The translations under genes and the position numbers were made by a program. A stretch of 8,094 nucleotides of DNA from an uncultured Eubacteriaceae bacterium (GTDB lineage Bacteria; Bacillota; Clostridia; Eubacteriales; UBA1433). Position 1 is the first letter of the stretch, and the number at the start of each line of letters is the position of its first letter. Where the stretch lies: assembly GCA_937914785.1 (NCBI GenBank), contig CALGIV010000041.1, positions 1 to 8,094 on the forward strand. The letters run 5' to 3'. This document shows positions 1 through 4,860 of this stretch, in pieces. The notes below the pieces were generated by a model. The model did not search any database and had not been told where the DNA came from. It was given only the letters and a program-made list of their open reading frames with translations.

Positions 1-481
1 CGCCCTGTACGGCAATTTTCTTGCCTTCAAGGTCTGCTAAAGAAGCAATGCCATCCTCCGCACGAACGACCATCGCCATATTATTGTCCATATAGGGCAT
101 AGAAAGCGTGTACGCTTCACGTCTTTCATCGGTAATGGAAAAACCGTTCCAGATCAGGTCGATATTTTTCGTATTCAACTCCTGGTCTTTTGCATTCCAG
201 TCGATTGGCTGCAATACGAGTTCAACTTCCAGGCGCGACGCTACTTCTGTCGCCACGTCGATATCGAAACCGACGATGTTGTTATCCTCATCGCGAAAAC
301 CCATCGGCGGGAATGAATCATCCAATCCCATCACAAGCTTTCCTTTTTCGACGATGTAATCCCAGGATGTATCCTCTCCACCCGCATTATTGCCACCGCC
401 GCCACTGCCTTGTCCACAACCCGCCAACAGACCAACTGCCAGCAGAAGAACCAGCAACAGGCAAACTACTCTTTTTTTCAT
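1..481 (-). CDS. Amino-acid ABC transporter substrate-binding lipoprotein (partial, N-terminal part)
   Basis: The first 160 residues are present; the gene runs off the left edge, so the C-terminal part is missing. The start reads MKKRVVCLLLVLLLAVGL and then LLAGC, a clear lipoprotein signal peptide with the lipobox cysteine at residue 22, followed by a Gly/Ser/Asn-rich linker to about residue 36. The mature part matches the SBP_bac_3 family: KGKLVMGLDDSFPPMGF (about 47-63), VGFDIDVATEVA (about 70-81), IDLIWNGFSITDERRE (about 108-123) and a DLEGKKIAVQG segment at the edge. In this family the protein is anchored outside the membrane and hands a polar or other amino acid to a permease; the exact ligand cannot be told here. 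The ATG at 481 has the site AAAGGAGAGG (500-491) 9 nt upstream. The permease and ATPase genes would be expected to the left, outside the window. Confidence 0.93.
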   Translation of the reverse strand, partial: MKKRVVCLLLVLLLAVGLLAGCGQGSGGGGNNAGGEDTSWDYIVEKGKLVMGLDDSFPPMGFRDEDNNIVGFDIDVATEVASRLEVELVLQPIDWNAKDQELNTKNIDLIWNGFSITDERREAYTLSMPYMDNNMAMVVRAEDGIASLADLEGKKIAVQG

Positions 482-524
482 AAATAATAACCTCTCCTTT
501 GTTAAGATCATTCAGACATCCTCT

Positions 525-553
525 ATTTTAATTATTTACCGACAATAAATCAA
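525..553 (-). promoter_or_regulatory. Promoter of the amino-acid-binding lipoprotein gene
   Basis: On the minus strand, TTGATT (553-548) and TAAAAT (530-525) are separated by exactly 17 bp, a good sigma-70/SigA-type match (4/6 and 5/6). The start site would lie near 518, leaving a leader of about 37 nt before the ATG at 481. No operator or riboswitch-like structure was recognised in this short leader. Confidence 0.6.
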
Positions 554-635
554 GTTCTTTTTCCGGCCGCAATCAAAAACAGGGGGTATACGAAGGCCTT
601 CTTTACAGGTTTCTATAGAAAAATATGGGTTTTTA

Positions 636-644
636 TGTTATATT
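636..644 (+). promoter_or_regulatory. Extended -10 promoter of the MBL-fold hydrolase gene
   Basis: TG-T-TATATT (636-644) is an extended -10 element 28 nt upstream of the GTG start. No good -35 hexamer sits at the proper distance (TAGAAA at 616-621 is poor), which fits an extended -10 promoter but keeps confidence moderate. The perfect 10-bp palindrome GAAGGCCTTC at 592-601 lies upstream and could be a regulator site or chance. Confidence 0.4.
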
Positions 645-672
645 GATAGAAGTGTAAAAGGAGGACTTTTTT

Positions 673-1347
673 GTGAAAATTACTTATTTGTTTCAAAGCG
701 GCATCGCCATTGAATTTGTTGATTTTGTCATTTTCATCGATATAATCACGCCACCTACAATCGCTCCGGCAGGCAGACGCACTTATATTTTAGCCTCTCA
801 CGCTCATCAGGATCACTATGCCAAAGCACTGTTGACCAGCAGGATATTCCAACAGGCAACGTTTATCCTTTCCGACGACATCGATGACTTGTTTGAAGCT
901 GAGCATATACTTTCTGTCAGCGAAGGCAATGAGTACGAGCTGGCTGATTTTAAACTGAAGACTTTCGGCTCTACCGATCGCGGTGTATCCTTTTATATTC
1001 GTACGGCAGAGACAACTTTTTTCCATTCGGGCGACTTAAACTGGTGGCATTGGGAAAACAGCGATCAGGAAAGCCAGCTTCAGGAGGAAAAGGATTATAA
1101 GATGCACCTTGAACAGTTGAAAGACTGGCCCGTCGACATCGCGTTCGTGCCTGCAGACCCACGTCTTGGCTACGCGTATGATTACGCTGTAAAATACTTT
1201 ATCGAAACCATTGCGCCAAAGGTGTTGATCCCGATGCATTTCTGGGACGATTTTCTTACAAGCGAGCGGTTAAAAAAAGAACTGCACCCTGCCAAAACCG
1301 AAATTTGCCTTGTACCAAATAGAAATACCCTCATTTATCAGGCTTAA
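673..1347 (+). CDS. Metallo-beta-lactamase-fold hydrolase (UlaG-like / COG2220 type)
   Basis: This 224-residue protein carries the metal-binding signature of the metallo-beta-lactamase fold. SHAHQDHY at residues 42-49 is the HxHxDH motif (H43, H45, D47, H48), HSGDLN at 118-123 supplies the bridging aspartate D121, and PMHFWDD at 187-193 supplies the final histidine H189. These are expected to hold a two-metal centre. The compact size and lack of extra domains resemble small cytosolic hydrolases of the UlaG-like group; the substrate cannot be deduced. The GTG start at 673 is chosen because AAAGGAGG (657-664) lies 8 nt upstream and the first strand of the fold (KITYLFQSGIAIEF) begins at once. 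The stop is followed after 11 nt by the DUF6440-like gene, so both probably share one transcript ending at the 1577-1607 hairpin. Confidence 0.9.
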   Translation: MKITYLFQSGIAIEFVDFVIFIDIITPPTIAPAGRRTYILASHAHQDHYAKALLTSRIFQQATFILSDDIDDLFEAEHILSVSEGNEYELADFKLKTFGSTDRGVSFYIRTAETTFFHSGDLNWWHWENSDQESQLQEEKDYKMHLEQLKDWPVDIAFVPADPRLGYAYDYAVKYFIETIAPKVLIPMHFWDDFLTSERLKKELHPAKTEICLVPNRNTLIYQA

Positions 1348-1358
1348 GGAGACTGTTT

Positions 1359-1541
1359 ATGGCTTATCAGCGTTTTATCACCATTTATCAGGAAGGTTTC
1401 TTCCGTCAGCGTACCATTTTAGTAGACAGAGAAACCGGCGTACATTACTTTCACAGTTCTGTCGGCCCCAGCGGTGGGATGACCCCGCTTCTCGACGATC
1501 AGGGCAAGCCCGTAATCTCAAAAGCTGTTTTGTATAAATGA
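1359..1541 (+). CDS. DUF6440-like small protein
   Basis: A 60-residue protein with the pattern RFITIYQEGFF...ILVDRETGVHYFHSS...GGMTPLLDDQGKPVIS. As I recall it, this is the layout of DUF6440 proteins of Bacillota: an opening strand, VD+xTGVxY, a Gly-rich turn, then TPLLDxxGKPV. The function of the family is unknown to me. No signal peptide or membrane span is visible, so it is probably cytosolic. The ATG at 1359 is preceded by AAGGAG overlapping the stop of the MBL gene, with an 11-nt gap between the genes. This suggests co-transcription and a linked role, though pairing in one genome proves little. A terminator follows 35 nt after the stop. Confidence 0.8.
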   Translation: MAYQRFITIYQEGFFRQRTILVDRETGVHYFHSSVGPSGGMTPLLDDQGKPVISKAVLYK

Positions 1542-1576
1542 TTCTTATTTCAAGATAAACATAAACACGCTCATTC

Positions 1577-1607
1577 AAAAGTGCAGCGATTAATCGCTGC
1601 ACTTTTT
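1577..1607 (+). terminator. Intrinsic terminator of the MBL / DUF6440 unit
   Basis: GTGCAGCGAT (1581-1590) pairs perfectly with ATCGCTGCAC (1593-1602), and the flanking AAAA / TTTT extend the stem. In RNA the loop would probably open to TTAA. The stem is followed by five T residues. On the opposite strand only four T residues follow, so it may work weakly in both directions. Confidence 0.85.
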
Positions 1608-1900
1608 ACTATAACATTTGCATTGTGTCTTAATTGGCCCTCATAGAGGATATCCTGTTGACGAGCTGCAGATTGACTGTGTACGTAACATCTTGCCGGT
1701 TTGCGCCTGTGATAAATAACACCATCATCAGAGCTGAACTTGCAAAACAATTCCTGCTCAATCAGCTCTGCTGCCTTAATTTCAAACCGTCATCAGTGGC
1801 TTTTCTCTTTATTTCGGCCTTTCTTTCAATTTATTTATACATATAAAGGAAATGTATCAATAATGCTGAAGTAAAATTGTGAAAAATTTATCATTTTTTC
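1608..1900. other. Intergenic stretch without recognised gene
   Basis: No supported protein gene, RNA gene or repeat was seen here. The plus-strand frame from the TTG at 1634 to 1846 has no ribosome binding site and an unlikely composition. A minus-strand frame (1789-1571) is open for about 72 codons but has no ATG or GTG start and runs through the terminator hairpin. The segment becomes AT-rich towards 1900, as expected upstream of the promoter at 1901. Confidence 0.5.
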
Positions 1901-1928
1901 TTGATTTTTTATTTTAAAAGCGTATAAT
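1901..1928 (+). promoter_or_regulatory. Strong sigma-70-type promoter of the candidate non-coding RNA
   Basis: TTGATT (1901-1906) and a perfect TATAAT (1923-1928) are spaced by 16 bp and sit in a very AT-rich upstream stretch that could act as an UP element. Transcription would begin near 1935. No protein gene with a ribosome binding site follows on this strand before the terminator at 2260-2286. Confidence 0.6.
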
Positions 1929-2070
1929 ATGATTGACAACAATTTAACAAACAAAGAGAAGTGCAGCGTGATCCTTTTCTTAACAAACAATCTGCTCAAT
2001 TGTTTGGTTATGACTTAAGCCATTAAACTGATTCTCGCTCACGTCATAAAACGTCCTCTGAAATTTTGCG

Positions 2071-2104
2071 GCGGAAGTTTTCTCCATGCGGAAGTTTTCT
2101 CCAT
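2071..2104 (+). repeat. Exact tandem duplication of a 17-bp unit
   Basis: GCGGAAGTTTTCTCCAT occurs at 2071-2087 and again immediately at 2088-2104 without any mismatch. An identical tandem copy suggests recent slippage or selection. The TTTCTCC part of either copy can pair with the single GGAGAAA at 2112-2118, so the duplication creates two alternative hairpins. Confidence 0.9.
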
Positions 2105-2139
2105 ACTGCCAGGAGAAATACAAAGACTATGTTCGATCT

Positions 2140-2324
2140 CATTGCTGCCTTCTCACTTGTTATTTTTCCTAAAACACTTCCGCCGCATTATAACTTAAAT
2201 ATTTTATATCTCAACAACGAAGACACTTTTTTAACCTTATATTTTTTAGATAACAAGATGCCTGAACATCAAAACAGGCTTTTTTTATTACCTGATATCA
2301 ATCTGTTTTAAGAAGGCAGCGATG
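2140..2324. repeat. Inverted repeat pair, 14 bp with one mismatch
   Basis: CATTGCTGCCTTCT (2140-2153) and AGAAGGCAGCGATG (2311-2324) are complementary over 14 positions, the only deviation being a G-U-compatible mismatch. The copies are separated by 157 bp, and the right copy lies beyond the terminator at 2286. This could be the ends of a small element, a remnant, or a long-range helix in read-through RNA. No target-site duplication was identified. Confidence 0.5.
2260..2286 (+). terminator. Intrinsic terminator of the candidate non-coding RNA
   Basis: GCCTG (2260-2264) pairs with CAGGC (2275-2279) and is followed directly by seven T residues (2280-2286). The stem is short (5 bp, loop of 10), but the U-tract is only on the plus-strand side. 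It therefore terminates a plus-strand transcript rather than the convergent nifX-like operon, for which no clear terminator is seen. Confidence 0.6.
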
Positions 2325-2349
2325 CTCTTCGTGATGCTGTTTAAAAACA

Positions 2350-2751
2350 TTATTTTGTCTCTCCTCCACACCTGTGCGCGCCACAACTGTGGCCCCCTTC
2401 ACCGTGGGAATGTCCGCCGTGATGATCGCATTGTGCCTGCGGGTCAAAATTCAGTCTATCGGCCAGAAAATCTGCAACTGCCTGATCGGCCTCACCGCGC
2501 ACACCCGCATACAATTGAATGCCCGCTTCTGCCAAAGCGCGTTTGGCATCGCCGCCGATACCACCGCAAATTAAAACATCCACCTGGCCATTCTTCAAAA
2601 TATGTGCCAGCGCACCGTGGCCTTCTCCATTGGTGTTTACAATGGAAGCAACCTGCACCGCCCCATTTTCTGCGTCATACACTTTAAACCGTTCGGTATG
2701 GCCAAAATGCTGGAATACTTCTCCGTTTTCATATGTTACTGCTATTCTCAT
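2350..2751 (-). CDS. NifX/NafY-type dinitrogenase cofactor-binding-domain protein with His/Cys-rich tail
   Basis: A 133-residue protein of the Nitro_FeMo-Co family: MRIAVTYENGEVFQHFGHTERF at the start (given here as its residues 1-22 in outline) and DVLICGGIGGDAKRALAEAGIQLYAG in the middle, with a ribonuclease-H-like fold. In nitrogen fixers such proteins bind FeMo cofactor precursors. In many non-fixing anaerobes they sit beside Mrp ATPases, where a role in Fe-S or metal handling is inferred. After about residue 107 comes a tail rich in His and Cys (CDHHGG, HSHGEGGH, SCGAHRCGG), a likely metal-binding segment. The ATGATG at 2754 allows two starts. The second (2751) is preferred because GGAG lies 7 nt upstream and the family begins M-[KR]-I-A-V. 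Its ATG shares one base with the mrp stop (TGATG), so translation is probably coupled. Confidence 0.88.
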   Translation of the reverse strand: MRIAVTYENGEVFQHFGHTERFKVYDAENGAVQVASIVNTNGEGHGALAHILKNGQVDVLICGGIGGDAKRALAEAGIQLYAGVRGEADQAVADFLADRLNFDPQAQCDHHGGHSHGEGGHSCGAHRCGGETK

Positions 2752-3584
2752 CATTCTTCTCCTTTATTTATAAGTAACTGAACAAGCGCATCCAAACTAT
2801 CGTTTTCAAACAATTCGATACATCCTTTGTCCGTAGCGGACGATAATCTGGGATCAATCGGTATTTTGCACACCAGATTGATGTTATGCTGCATCGCGAT
2901 GTCTTCAATATGGCTCTCTCCAAAAATAGTATGCTTTCCGCCGCAATCAGGGCATATAAAATAACTCATATTTTCGACCAGGCCGAGGATGGGGATCTGC
3001 ATCATTTCTGCCATATTGACTGCTTTTTCCACGATCATATTCACGAGCTCCTGCGGGGAGGCTACGATGACTATGCCGTCCAGCGGAATCGACTGAAACA
3101 CGGTCAGTGGTACATCGCCCGTACCGGGCGGCAGATCTACAAAGAGATAGTCTACTTCACCCCAGATGACGTCTGTCCAGAACTGTTTGACGACGCCTGC
3201 GATGACCGGGCCGCGCCATATCAACGGATCGGTCTCGTTTTCCAAAAGCAGATTGCTGGACATAATCCGAATGCCCGTCTTGCTCTTGACCGGAAAAATG
3301 CCCATCTCGCTGTTAGAGGCCTTCTCTTTGATGCCAAATGCTTTCGGCACGGACGGCCCCGTAACATCCGCATCTAAAATTGCCGTCGAAACGCCGGCAC
3401 GCTGCATTGAAACCGCGAGCATCGCCGTCACCAGCGTTTTTCCTACGCCCCCTTTGCCGCTGACAACGCCGATTGTCTTTTTAATGTCGGACAACTCATG
3501 CGGCTTTTCTAAAAACTCGGAAGGCTCTCTTTCCGAACAATCTTCATTACACTCGGAACATTGATTATTACATGCTTCACTCAC
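2751..3584 (-). CDS. mrp: Mrp/Nbp35-family P-loop ATPase (Fe-S cluster carrier)
   Basis: A 277-residue protein. GKGGVGKT at 43-50 is the deviant Walker A motif of the MinD/Mrp group, DADVTGPSVP (71-80) is the switch segment, and DLPPGTGD (150-157) is the Mrp signature. CPDCGG with C211 and C214 is the conserved CxxC that holds a bridging Fe-S cluster between two subunits. The N-terminus has a further cysteine group (C5, C9, C12, C16), reminiscent of the ferredoxin-like N-terminus of Nbp35. Known members bind and pass on Fe-S clusters with ATP hydrolysis in the cytosol. The GTG start at 3584 is chosen because AAGGAGG (3600-3594) lies 9 nt upstream; an extension further upstream would only read through the DUF134 gene in another frame. 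It overlaps the DUF134 gene by 8 bp and the NifX-like gene by 1 bp. Confidence 0.93.
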   Translation of the reverse strand: MSEACNNQCSECNEDCSEREPSEFLEKPHELSDIKKTIGVVSGKGGVGKTLVTAMLAVSMQRAGVSTAILDADVTGPSVPKAFGIKEKASNSEMGIFPVKSKTGIRIMSSNLLLENETDPLIWRGPVIAGVVKQFWTDVIWGEVDYLFVDLPPGTGDVPLTVFQSIPLDGIVIVASPQELVNMIVEKAVNMAEMMQIPILGLVENMSYFICPDCGGKHTIFGESHIEDIAMQHNINLVCKIPIDPRLSSATDKGCIELFENDSLDALVQLLINKGEE

Positions 3585-3960
3585 TTTCGTTCTCCTCCTT
3601 CTCAAGCAAGTTATGCCCTGACGGAGCTTTGCGGCGCGGACAGTGGCCGTGACCGCAGGAACTATTCGGATGCTTGCACAGTTCGACATCACCGCCGTCA
3701 ATCTTCAATCGACGGCCATATACGATACAGGCTGCCACCTTTTTTCTGGCATCTGCATAAATGGCCTGCACCGTCGTTCTGGCAACGTGCATCTTTTCCG
3801 CGCACTGTTCCTGTGTCAGACCCTCAAGATCGATTAAGCGGAGCGTCTCGTATTCATCCACTGTCATGATGACTTCGCTGCCGCAGCAGGGCTCCTGCGG
3901 GCCAAAATCGGCGCAATGCGGCAAGGAACATACTTTTCTGTATTTTCTGGGTCTTGGCAC
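3577..3960 (-). CDS. DUF134 family DNA-binding protein, probable operon regulator
   Basis: A 127-residue protein starting MPRPRKYRKVCSLP, the typical opening of DUF134 (UPF0251). A helix-turn-helix of the sigma-70 region 4 kind spans about 48-76 (LTQEQCAEKMHVARTTVQAIY). Cysteines C11, C16, C25 and C26 before the HTH and C95, C102 and C107 in a His/Cys-rich stretch (CKHPNSSCGHGHC) suggest binding of a metal or Fe-S cluster; this is inferred. The GTG at 3960 is preferred over an ATG at 4023 because GGAGG (3973-3969) lies 8 nt upstream, it gives the family N-terminus, and the upstream ATG lies at the -35 box of the promoter. As first gene of the operon behind two palindromes, it is the obvious candidate to bind them and control itself, mrp and the NifX-like gene. 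The binding is not shown by sequence alone. Confidence 0.88.
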   Translation of the reverse strand: MPRPRKYRKVCSLPHCADFGPQEPCCGSEVIMTVDEYETLRLIDLEGLTQEQCAEKMHVARTTVQAIYADARKKVAACIVYGRRLKIDGGDVELCKHPNSSCGHGHCPRRKAPSGHNLLEKEENESE

Positions 3961-3982
3961 GACTTTACCCTCCACCAATTTA

Positions 3983-3994
3983 TGACATATGTCA
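3983..3994. promoter_or_regulatory. Operator 1, palindrome at the transcription start
   Basis: TGACATATGTCA is a perfect 12-bp palindrome lying directly downstream of the -10 box and covering the expected start site. It repeats the core of operator 2, with centres 28 bp apart. A protein bound here would block initiation. The likely binder is the DUF134 protein encoded just downstream, or another regulator of the cell. Confidence 0.65.
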
Positions 3995-4023
3995 ATTATA
4001 AAAGTGTTATCGACATATGTCAA
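3995..4023 (-). promoter_or_regulatory. Consensus promoter of the DUF134-mrp-nifX-like operon
   Basis: On the minus strand TTGACA (4023-4018) and TATAAT (4000-3995) are both exact consensus and are separated by exactly 17 bp. The start site falls near 3988, giving a leader of about 28 nt with GGAGG before the GTG at 3960. Such a strong promoter would need repression, which fits the two palindromes placed on it. Confidence 0.85.
4012..4021. promoter_or_regulatory. Operator 2, palindrome over the -35 box
   Basis: GACATATGTC is a perfect 10-bp palindrome sharing four bases with the -35 hexamer TTGACA (4023-4018). The plus-strand context GACATATGTCAAT is the same as at operator 1, so the two sites are direct copies. 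Their position on -35 and start site is a classical repressor arrangement. Confidence 0.65.
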
Positions 4024-4069
4024 TATAAAAATTCTCTTTTTTATATTTTTTTCAATGCAACAATTCTAA

Positions 4070-4099
4070 TAAAATAAAAAAAGCCCTCTGCCGAGGGCT
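4070..4099 (-). terminator. Intrinsic terminator of the tetR gene
   Basis: Read on the minus strand, AGCCCTC (4099-4093), loop GGCA, and GAGGGCT (4088-4082) form a 7-bp GC-rich stem followed by a T-rich tract (TTTTTTATTTT). It lies 12 bp after the tetR stop and separates tetR from the DUF134 operon downstream. Confidence 0.92.
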
Positions 4100-4111
4100 G
4101 CACCAAAATAG

Positions 4112-4720
4112 TCAACTCTTTTGATAAAAATATTTGCGCAGCAGATGCAGATAACACTCGAATTCTTCGATCCCTGCCTCCAGATGAAGCTGCCCGCTCT
4201 TTTTCAGCTTCGCCAATTGGCCTTCCGCACACCACAATGTGATATTAAGTACCATTTGACAATCGATATCTTCGGCAAATTGCGCATAATCCAAATCGAT
4301 CAAAAGGGTGCTCAACCCTTTGCCGCGGTTTTCTTCAATCAGGCTATCGAGCGCGTCGACAACCTCGCCGTCCCGTTCAAAATTGGCACTTGAAAGAAAA
4401 TCAAACAGATCGACATAGCGGCGCATAATCGATATTTTAATCCATTGGTATAAGCGTATCCTTGCAAAGAAATCGCGTTCACCTGCAACCGCATATGCAG
4501 CAATGACTTCGTTGACCACCTTGTTGCAATATTCATAAAGATATAGATACAACATTTTCTTGCTGCCAAAATAGTGAAACAGCAACGATTTTGAGACTTT
4601 AGCAGAGCCCGCAATATCACTCATCGAAGCCTTGTGATAGCCATACCGCGCAAAATGATACAGCGCCGCGTTTAAAATAGCATCCCGTTTGCCACTTGGC
4701 AGTGCCAAAAATTTTTCCAT
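4112..4720 (-). CDS. TetR/AcrR-family transcriptional regulator
   Basis: A 202-residue protein of typical TetR size. The N-terminal domain shows the family pattern: KRDAILNAALYHFARYGYHK (11-30), then the helix-turn-helix MSDIAGSAKVSKSLLFHYFGSK (about 33-54), continuing with KKMLYLYLYEY. The remaining about 140 residues are the helical ligand-binding and dimer domain, too divergent to name a ligand. The ATG at 4720 is preferred: GGGGG lies 5 nt upstream and the family N-terminus begins here. The longer form from 4768 would translate through a palindrome that looks like the operator. It follows the hydratase gene with 140 bp between and no visible terminator, so it may be read both from the hydratase promoter and from its own. 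Confidence 0.92.
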   Translation of the reverse strand: MEKFLALPSGKRDAILNAALYHFARYGYHKASMSDIAGSAKVSKSLLFHYFGSKKMLYLYLYEYCNKVVNEVIAAYAVAGERDFFARIRLYQWIKISIMRRYVDLFDFLSSANFERDGEVVDALDSLIEENRGKGLSTLLIDLDYAQFAEDIDCQMVLNITLWCAEGQLAKLKKSGQLHLEAGIEEFECYLHLLRKYFYQKS

Positions 4721-4739
4721 TTTTTCCCCCGTTACATAA

Positions 4740-4756
4740 TTGACCTTTTCGGTCAA
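4740..4756. promoter_or_regulatory. Probable TetR operator, copy 1
   Basis: TTGACC-TTTTC-GGTCAA is a palindrome with perfect 6-bp arms around 5 bp, starting 19 bp upstream of the tetR ATG. A related site (TTAACC-N5-GGTCTA) lies 34 bp further upstream. The 17-bp size and promoter-proximal place fit binding of a TetR dimer and autoregulation. Confidence 0.6.
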
Positions 4757-4773
4757 CATCAAACCCATTATTC

Positions 4774-4790
4774 TTAACCAATTCGGTCTA
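4774..4790. promoter_or_regulatory. Probable TetR operator, copy 2
   Basis: TTAACC-AATTC-GGTCTA matches copy 1 in all arm bases except two and also in the last three bases of the spacer (TTC), giving the common form TTRACC-NNTTC-GGTCWA. No copy was seen before the hydratase gene near 7108-7200, so direct control of the hydratase by this regulator is not supported by the sequence. Confidence 0.55.
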
Positions 4791-4860
4791 ACACTCTTTG
4801 TTGGGACGTCGTTTTATCCGATTTCTATCACACTATTTGTCCTGTATGTTAAAATGTAAC

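Larger units (their letters stand above)
1935..2287 (+). ncRNA. Candidate structured non-coding RNA of about 350 nt
   Basis: The stretch lies between a good promoter and an intrinsic terminator on the same strand and has no convincing ORF. Visible pairings are CAAACAAT / ATTGTTTG (1984-1991 with 1999-2006, loop CTGCTCA); an 11-bp helix T-GCGGCGGAAG with CTTCCGCCGC-A (2067-2077 with 2177-2187); and inside it TTTCTCC / GGAGAAA (2096-2102 with 2112-2118). TTATGAC / GTCATAA (2008-2014 with 2043-2049) may also pair. I see no hallmark of tmRNA, RNase P RNA, SRP RNA, a T-box or a known riboswitch. The ends are inferred. It could be a regulatory RNA, a decayed gene or a small non-autonomous element. 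Confidence 0.4.

Noticed and set aside
1571..1789. Minus-strand open frame of about 72 codons (FEIKAAELIEQELF at its beginning)
   Set aside because: There is no ATG or GTG start and no ribosome binding site. Two stop codons precede it, and it reads through the terminator hairpin. Composition is protein-like in places, so a gene remnant is possible but unsupported.
1929..2018. Short plus-strand frame of 29 codons beginning MIDNNLTNKE
   Set aside because: Its ATG overlaps the -10 box end of the promoter, upstream of the expected transcription start, so it would not be in the RNA.
1935..2287. tmRNA, RNase P RNA or 6S RNA as identity of the candidate RNA
   Set aside because: The length fits tmRNA or RNase P RNA, but no acceptor stem with CCA, tag frame or conserved RNase P core is visible, and the ends do not pair as in 6S RNA.
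2066..2311. Plus-strand frame of 81 codons in the candidate RNA region
   Set aside because: It starts at a TTG without a ribosome binding site, translates through the tandem repeat and the terminator, and resembles no family. The internal ATG at 2129 has AGGAG too far upstream.
3961..4023. Longer DUF134 start at the ATG at 4023
   Set aside because: This codon lies within the -35 region of the operon's own promoter, and the GTG at 3960 has GGAGG at the right distance and the family start MPRPRK.
4721..4762. Possible tetR promoter TTGATG-17/18-TATGTA with the palindrome in the spacer
   Set aside because: The -10 match is poor and transcription would begin at the ribosome binding site, leaving no usable leader.
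4721..4768. Longer TetR start at 4768 adding 16 residues
   Set aside because: The extension would encode the palindrome at 4740-4756, has no good ribosome binding site, and does not fit the family N-terminus; the ATG at 4720 has GGGGG 5 nt upstream.
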